NCBI RefSeq assembly: GCF_009862125.1
Contig: NZ_WWHX01000001.1
Location: 1 to 35,677, forward strand
DNA from: Streptomyces sp. SID5910
GTDB taxonomy: Bacteria; Actinomycetota; Actinomycetes; Streptomycetales; Streptomycetaceae
Direction: 5' to 3'
DNA: 35,677 nt
In this document: one piece after another, positions 32,260-35,677 of the stretch
How positions within the stretch are numbered: the stretch's first letter is position 1
How the letters are laid out: each line of letters opens with the position of its first letter
The notes under the pieces: model-generated
Told to the model about the DNA's origin: nothing
The model's database searches: none
What the model saw: only the letters and a program-made list of their open reading frames with translations
Made by a program: the position numbers and the translations under genes

Positions 32260-32275
32260 GGACCGTACACGGTCC
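32260..32275. promoter_or_regulatory. GGACCGT-AC-ACGGTCC palindrome
   Basis: A perfect 7-bp inverted repeat around a two-base centre, 168 bases upstream of the DUF4193 start. The form suits a dimeric repressor or activator. No known Streptomyces operator was recognised. Confidence 0.4.
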
Positions 32276-32401
32276 GAATGCCGCACTTCAAAGGCGCCTC
32301 ACCGTGTACTTCCCGTGTTCAGGGACCCTGGAAACCGGGATTTTCCCGGCTTTCCGACAGGGTGCATGATCACGGAGAGTGGAGGGCGGGAATGTCGCCG
32401 C

Positions 32402-32415
32402 TGTGATCGATCACA
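32402..32415. promoter_or_regulatory. TGTGATCGATCACA palindrome
   Basis: A perfect 14-base palindrome 310 bases upstream of the DUF4193 start and 87 bases beyond the cutS stop. It resembles Crp and Rex sites, but the arms are two bases closer than either consensus requires. The GTGATCG half-site recurs in the cutR upstream region. Confidence 0.4.
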
Positions 32416-32499
32416 CACGCGAAACCGTGGACGGTGACCTGGAAATTCCGCTCAAAGCGAACATCCCCGGACCCCGGTGAGATGTCGGGGGTCATGATC

Positions 32500-33747
32500 T
32501 CAGACGGGGAGCGTGACACGCATCACGAGCCCCCCGCCCTCGCGCGGCTGCGCGTAGATGTGCCCGCCGTGCGCCCGGGCCACCGACCGCGCGATGGACA
32601 GGCCGAGCCCGACGCCCTTGTCGCTGCCCGTCCGCTCGGTGCGCAGCCGCCGGAACGGCTCGAAAAGGTTGTCGATCTCGTACGCCGGCACGACCGGGCC
32701 CGTGTTGGTGACCACCAGGACCGCCTGGCCGTTCTCCACGGCGGTGGTGACCTCCACCCAGCCCTGTTCGGCCACGTTGTAGCGCACGGCGTTCTGCACC
32801 AGGTTCAGGGCGATCCGCTCCAGCAGCACGCCGTTGCCCTGGACCACCGCCGGCTCGCGGTCGCCCTGGATCCGCACGCCCTTGGCCTCCGCCTCGGCGT
32901 GCACCTGGTCGATGGCCTGCCCGGCGACCTCGGCGAGGTCCACGGGCTTGCGCTCGACGATCTGGTTGTCGCTGCGGGCGAGCAGCAGCAGGCCCTCGAC
33001 CAGCTGCTCGCTGCGTTCGTTGGTGGCCAGCAGCGTCTTGCCGAGCTGCTGGAGCTCCACCGGCGCGTTCGGATCGGACAGGTGCACTTCCAGCAGGGTG
33101 CGGTTGATCGCGAGCGGGGTGCGCAGCTCGTGCGAGGCGTTGCCGACGAAGCGCTGCTGGGCCGTGAAGGCCCGTTGCAATCGCTCCAGCATGTCGTCGA
33201 AGGTGTCCGCGAGCTCCTTGAGCTCGTCGTCCGGGCCGTCCAGCTCGATGCGCCGGGACAGGTCGGAACCGGCCACCGCGCGCGCGGTGCGGGTGATCCG
33301 GCCCAGCGGCGACAGGACGCGGCCGGCCATGGCGTAGCCGAAGGCGAAGGCGATCACGGCGAGGCCGAGGAGGGCCAGCAGCGAGCGGCTGAGCAGGTTG
33401 TCCAGGGCGACCTGGCGCTGGTGATCGATGCACTCGCTGATCGCCGCGTTGAACGTGGACAGCGAGAGGTTGTTCGCGTTGTTGACGACCGGGCACTTGT
33501 CGCTGGAGACCTTGATGTCGGTGCCGCCGACGATCTTGAACAGGGGTTCGTTGCCCGTGTTCAGTGCCTGGGCCGCCAGCAGGTAGATGATCGACAGCAG
33601 CAGGATGCCGGCGATCAGGAACATGCCGCCGTAGAGCAGCGTGAGCCTTATGCGGATGGTGGGGCGCAGCCATGGCAGGGGGGTCGCCGGGCGCGGGTCC
33701 CAGGTGGGCTTCGGAGGCGCCCCGGGGGGCGCGGGTGTCGTCGCCAC
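32500..33747 (-). CDS. cutS: Sensor histidine kinase CutS
   Basis: A 415-residue membrane kinase. A Pro-rich cytoplasmic N-terminus precedes helix 1 (about 36-60), an extracellular sensor of about 60 residues containing exactly two cysteines (Cys85 and Cys106), helix 2 (about 121-142), a HAMP linker, the phosphoacceptor His206 (FVGNASHELRTPLAIN) and an ATPase domain (LNLVQNAVRYN, GVGLGLSIARSVARAHGG). Length and sequence match my memory of Streptomyces CutS, a widely conserved system linked to copper sensitivity, antibiotic output and extracellular protein quality. The GTG lies 6 bases after the cutR stop. The paired extracellular cysteines suggest sensing of disulphide state. The usual G1 aspartate region reads NTGPV, a variant. 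Confidence 0.88.
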   Translation of the reverse strand: MATTPAPPGAPPKPTWDPRPATPLPWLRPTIRIRLTLLYGGMFLIAGILLLSIIYLLAAQALNTGNEPLFKIVGGTDIKVSSDKCPVVNNANNLSLSTFNAAISECIDHQRQVALDNLLSRSLLALLGLAVIAFAFGYAMAGRVLSPLGRITRTARAVAGSDLSRRIELDGPDDELKELADTFDDMLERLQRAFTAQQRFVGNASHELRTPLAINRTLLEVHLSDPNAPVELQQLGKTLLATNERSEQLVEGLLLLARSDNQIVERKPVDLAEVAGQAIDQVHAEAEAKGVRIQGDREPAVVQGNGVLLERIALNLVQNAVRYNVAEQGWVEVTTAVENGQAVLVVTNTGPVVPAYEIDNLFEPFRRLRTERTGSDKGVGLGLSIARSVARAHGGHIYAQPREGGGLVMRVTLPV

Positions 33748-33753
33748 GGTCGA

Positions 33754-34407
33754 TCAGATCCGGTAGCCGGAGCCGGGCACGGTGACGATGACGGGGGGCT
33801 CGCCCAGCTTGCGGCGCAGGGTCATCACGGTCACGCGCACCACGTTGGTGAACGGGTCGGTGTTCTCGTCCCAGGCCTTCTCCAGCAGCTGCTCCGCGGG
33901 GACGACGGCGCCCTCGCTGCGCATGAGCACCTCCAGCACGGCGAACTCCTTGGGGGCGAGCTGGACCTCCTTGCCGTCGCGGAAGACCTCGCGGCGGTTG
34001 GGGTCGAGCTTGATCCCGGCGCGCTCCAGCACGGGCGGCAGCGGCACGCTGGTGCGCCGGCCCAGGGCGCGCACGCGCGCGATGAGCTCGCTGAAGGCGA
34101 AGGGCTTGGGCAGATAGTCGTCGGCGCCGATCTCCAGGCCCTCGACCCGGTCGCTGACGTCGCCGGAGGCCGTGAGCATCAGCACGCGGGTGGGCATGCC
34201 GAGTTCGACGATCTTGCGGCAGACGTCGTCGCCGTGCACGAGGGGGAGGTCGCGGTCGAGGACGACCACGTCGTAGTCGTTGACGCCGATGCGCTCCAGG
34301 GCGGCCGCACCGTCGTACACGACGTCGACGGCCATGGCCTCCCGGCGCAGTCCGGTGGCCACCGCATCGGCGAGCAGCTGCTCGTCCTCGACGACGAGTA
34401 CGCGCAC
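33754..34407 (-). CDS. cutR: Response regulator CutR (OmpR family)
   Basis: A 217-residue two-component regulator. The receiver domain has the acidic pair Glu7-Asp8 (VVEDEQ), phosphoacceptor Asp51 (VVVLDRDLP), the Thr in LMLTASG and Lys in YLPKPFAFSELIAR. The winged helix follows (VQLAPKEFAVLEVLM, NVVRVTVMTLRRKLG, VPGSGYRI). The GTG at 34407 is preferred: AAGGA lies upstream, the receiver domain starts at once, and 217 residues equals the length I recall for S. lividans CutR. An ATG at 34509 would add a 34-residue unstructured extension. It is first in the cutRS operon. Confidence 0.9.
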   Translation of the reverse strand: MRVLVVEDEQLLADAVATGLRREAMAVDVVYDGAAALERIGVNDYDVVVLDRDLPLVHGDDVCRKIVELGMPTRVLMLTASGDVSDRVEGLEIGADDYLPKPFAFSELIARVRALGRRTSVPLPPVLERAGIKLDPNRREVFRDGKEVQLAPKEFAVLEVLMRSEGAVVPAEQLLEKAWDENTDPFTNVVRVTVMTLRRKLGEPPVIVTVPGSGYRI

Positions 34408-34864
34408 GTCGCTTGTCCTTCCTGTGTCCACCCGCGTAGCGCCGCTCGGGCGCACGAGGGCAGGGGGGCTCGTGGGTGTGTTGACCTCCATCCTGCCCTT
34501 TTCGGTCATAAGTCGGCGGTAAGGCAGCTGAGGGACCGGTGAGGGTCGGCGGGGGCTGCCGGGTGAGTGGGGCGGAGGGTGGGCTTTTGTTGGTGCGAGC
34601 GGGAATGCGGGATTTTCTCGGGCGGTTCAGGTTTCCGCGGGAGGGAGCTGGGGGAGGACGGCTTTACACCCCGCGATCACGCTCTGCCTGTACCGCACGC
34701 CACGCGGTGCGCCGCGGTCCGCTTCCGCAGAGCGGGCGTGGGTGTCCGGCACCGTCGCCGCCCGGCCGGGCAGCGCTGGGCACTCCACCGGAGACGTGAT
34801 CGCCCCTTCCGAATCGGCACACCCCCGTGCCACCGACCCACGACCCAGGACGAGGGGGCGCAGC
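34408..34864. other. 457-base intergenic region upstream of cutR
   Basis: A divergent promoter region for cutRS (-) and the 57-residue gene (+). It contains GCGATCACG (34673-34681) and its exact complement-reverse CGTGATCGC (34795-34803), separated by 113 bases, and G-rich stretches around 34530-34600. No credible coding region is seen; the open frame at 34539-34799 is Arg/Gly-rich and lacks a ribosome site. Confidence 0.6.
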
Positions 34865-35038
34865 ATGGACGCTTTCACCGCAGGACTTCTGCAGCGCATA
34901 CAGACGACCGAGTCCGACCTGTCCCGGGCCCGCGACGAGGGTGACGAGTTCCTCGTCGAGGTCGAGCTGGGTGAGCTCGACGATCTGCGCCGCCTCGCCG
35001 CCGAACACGGTGTGGAGGTCGGAGTGACCGGCGTCTGA
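34865..35038 (+). CDS. Small conserved hypothetical protein (57 residues)
   Basis: Encodes MDAFTAGLLQRIQTTESDLS and continues with a highly charged helical region (RARDEGDEFLVEVELGELDD, LRRLAAEHGV). It has no membrane helix or signal and looks like one or two amphipathic helices that could form a coiled coil. GAGGGGG around 34852-34858 serves as ribosome site before the ATG. A strong hairpin after the stop supports a real transcript. I do not recognise a named family. It lies between cutR and the inositol monophosphatase gene. Confidence 0.7.
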   Translation: MDAFTAGLLQRIQTTESDLSRARDEGDEFLVEVELGELDDLRRLAAEHGVEVGVTGV

Positions 35039-35051
35039 TCGGCCCGTGAGA

Positions 35052-35093
35052 GCGACGGGGCCCCGGCGGGATCCAGCGCCGGGGCCCCGTCGC
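35052..35093. terminator. Strong bidirectional hairpin terminator
   Basis: A 17-bp perfect GC-rich stem (35052-35068 with 35077-35093) around an 8-base loop. It lies between the convergent stops of the 57-residue gene and the monophosphatase gene. Confidence 0.9.
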
Positions 35094-35131
35094 GTCGGGC
35101 CGTCGGGAGGCGTCGCGCGACGCCGGTCCGG

Positions 35132-35677
35132 TCAGGCGCCGAAGTCCACCAGGAGCCGCTGGAGGGGCTGGAAGACGTCCGGGGTGGCAGCGATCGTCAG
35201 ATCGCGTGACGGGCGTTCCCCGGGGCGCCCACCGGTCACGGCGCCCGCCTCCCGGGCGATGAGGTCGCCCGCCGCGAGGTCCCAGGGGTGCAGCCCGCGT
35301 TCGTAGTAGCCGTCGAGGCGGCCCGCGGCCACGTCGCACAGGTCGATCGCGGCCGAACCGCCGCGCCGGATGTCCCGCACGAGCGGGATCAGCCGCCGCG
35401 CGATCTCGGCCTGCTCGGCGCGGACCTCGGCGACGTAGTTGAAGCCCGTGGAGACCAGCGCCTGGTCCAGCGGCGCCGCCGGCCGGCACTCCAGCCGCCG
35501 TTCACCGGCCCAGGCGCCCGTCGCCCAGGCCCCGCCGCCCCGCACGGCCCAGTACGTCTCGCCCCGCATCGGGGCCACGACCACCCCGGCGACCCGCTCG
35601 CCGTCCTGCTCGGCGGCGATGGAGACCGCCCAGGTGGGCAGCCCGTACAGGTAGTTGACGGTGCCGTCGAGCGGGTA
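35132..35677 (-). CDS. suhB: Inositol monophosphatase-family protein, SuhB-like (5' part missing)
   Basis: The gene runs off the window, leaving 181 codons and the stop. The first visible segment, PLDGTVNYLYGLPTWAVSIA, is motif A of Mg2+-dependent inositol monophosphatases. The second, LHPWDLAAGDLIAREAGAVT, is motif B with its metal-binding Asp. DIRRGGSAAIDLCDVAAGRLDGYYE (given here as one family segment in two parts: DIRRGGSAAIDLCDVAAGRL and DGYYE) is also typical. The likely role is hydrolysis of inositol-1-phosphate for inositol and phosphoinositide synthesis. Position after dut and DUF4193 genes matches SuhB (Rv2701c) from memory. The first visible residue is Tyr where motif A normally has the first Asp, but it depends on the very last base of the window. 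Confidence 0.88.
   Translation of the reverse strand, partial: YPLDGTVNYLYGLPTWAVSIAAEQDGERVAGVVVAPMRGETYWAVRGGGAWATGAWAGERRLECRPAAPLDQALVSTGFNYVAEVRAEQAEIARRLIPLVRDIRRGGSAAIDLCDVAAGRLDGYYERGLHPWDLAAGDLIAREAGAVTGGRPGERPSRDLTIAATPDVFQPLQRLLVDFGA

Larger units (their letters stand above)
32093..32499. other. 407-base intergenic region between DUF4193 and cutS
   Basis: No gene is evident. It holds the promoter side of the DUF4193 gene and the region after cutS. Two clear palindromes are listed separately. AT-richer patches occur near 32180-32215 and 32330-32350. I found no convincing terminator for cutS. Confidence 0.6.

Noticed and set aside
32402-32415. TGTGATCGATCACA as a Crp or Rex site
   Set aside because: The arms match, but the spacer is two bases too short for the consensus of either regulator as I know it.
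33754-34509. Longer CutR starting at ATG 34509
   Set aside because: It would add 34 residues before a complete receiver domain. The GTG at 34407 has a ribosome site and gives the expected 217 residues.
34539-34799. 86-codon open frame in the cutR upstream region
   Set aside because: No ribosome site, Arg/Gly/Pro-rich composition, no recognisable pattern.

Overview
The window is high-GC actinobacterial DNA, and gene content and order point to Streptomyces. Supporting features are GTG starts, ATGA/GTGA gene overlaps, sugar ABC importers that lack their own ATPase, a CutRS-type two-component pair, and a core block around dut, TrkA and SuhB. Bases 1 to about 20,700 look like accessory catabolic DNA. 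From about 20,750 to the end it is conserved chromosomal core.

Region 1 (1-11,500, mostly + strand) is carbohydrate uptake and breakdown. It opens with the tail of one ABC permease, a second permease, and an enolase-superfamily sugar-acid dehydratase of the ManD/RspA type. A small Doc-type toxin-antitoxin pair on the - strand follows. A second cassette then starts at its own promoter: a Tat-type lipoprotein sugar-binding protein, two permeases, a LacI-family regulator, a GH5-like glycosidase and a GH3 glycosidase. Neither cassette encodes an ATPase, so both probably share a housekeeping one such as MsiK.

Region 2 (11,500-20,630) is aromatic catabolism. A five-gene - strand operon (17,880 down to 13,642) encodes 2-aminomuconate-6-semialdehyde dehydrogenase, a 4-oxalocrotonate decarboxylase/hydratase-family enzyme, a RidA-family 2-aminomuconate deaminase, 3-hydroxyanthranilate 3,4-dioxygenase and ACMS decarboxylase. 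Together they would take 3-hydroxyanthranilate to a 2-oxopentenoate. Transcribed divergently from it are a metabolite:H+ symporter and a type-B carboxylesterase overlapping by 4 bases. A set of nested palindromes lies in the shared promoter. A LysR regulator and a PanE-like reductase, themselves divergent, flank the other end. The lower-pathway hydratase, aldolase and acetaldehyde dehydrogenase are not in the window.

Region 3 (20,750-35,677) contains a TrmA/RumA-type RNA methyltransferase, a KimA-like APC transporter, a 37-residue membrane protein, two TrkA/RCK proteins, DUF3159, an OB-fold protein, an orphan ABC ATPase, DUF3710, dUTPase, a PaaI-type thioesterase, DUF3093, an EcsC-like protein, DUF4193, CutS/CutR, a 57-residue protein and the C-terminal part of a SuhB-type inositol monophosphatase. 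From memory, much of this order matches Mycobacterium tuberculosis Rv2689c-Rv2701c, with Streptomyces-specific insertions. The potassium genes sit back to back and probably form one ion-homeostasis unit.

No tRNA, rRNA, CRISPR array, insertion sequence or prophage gene was recognised. The most testable novelties are the nested-palindrome control region and esterase/transporter arm of the 3-hydroxyanthranilate cluster, the 37-residue membrane protein in the potassium locus with alternative hairpins upstream of it, and the toxin-antitoxin pair placed between two sugar importers.
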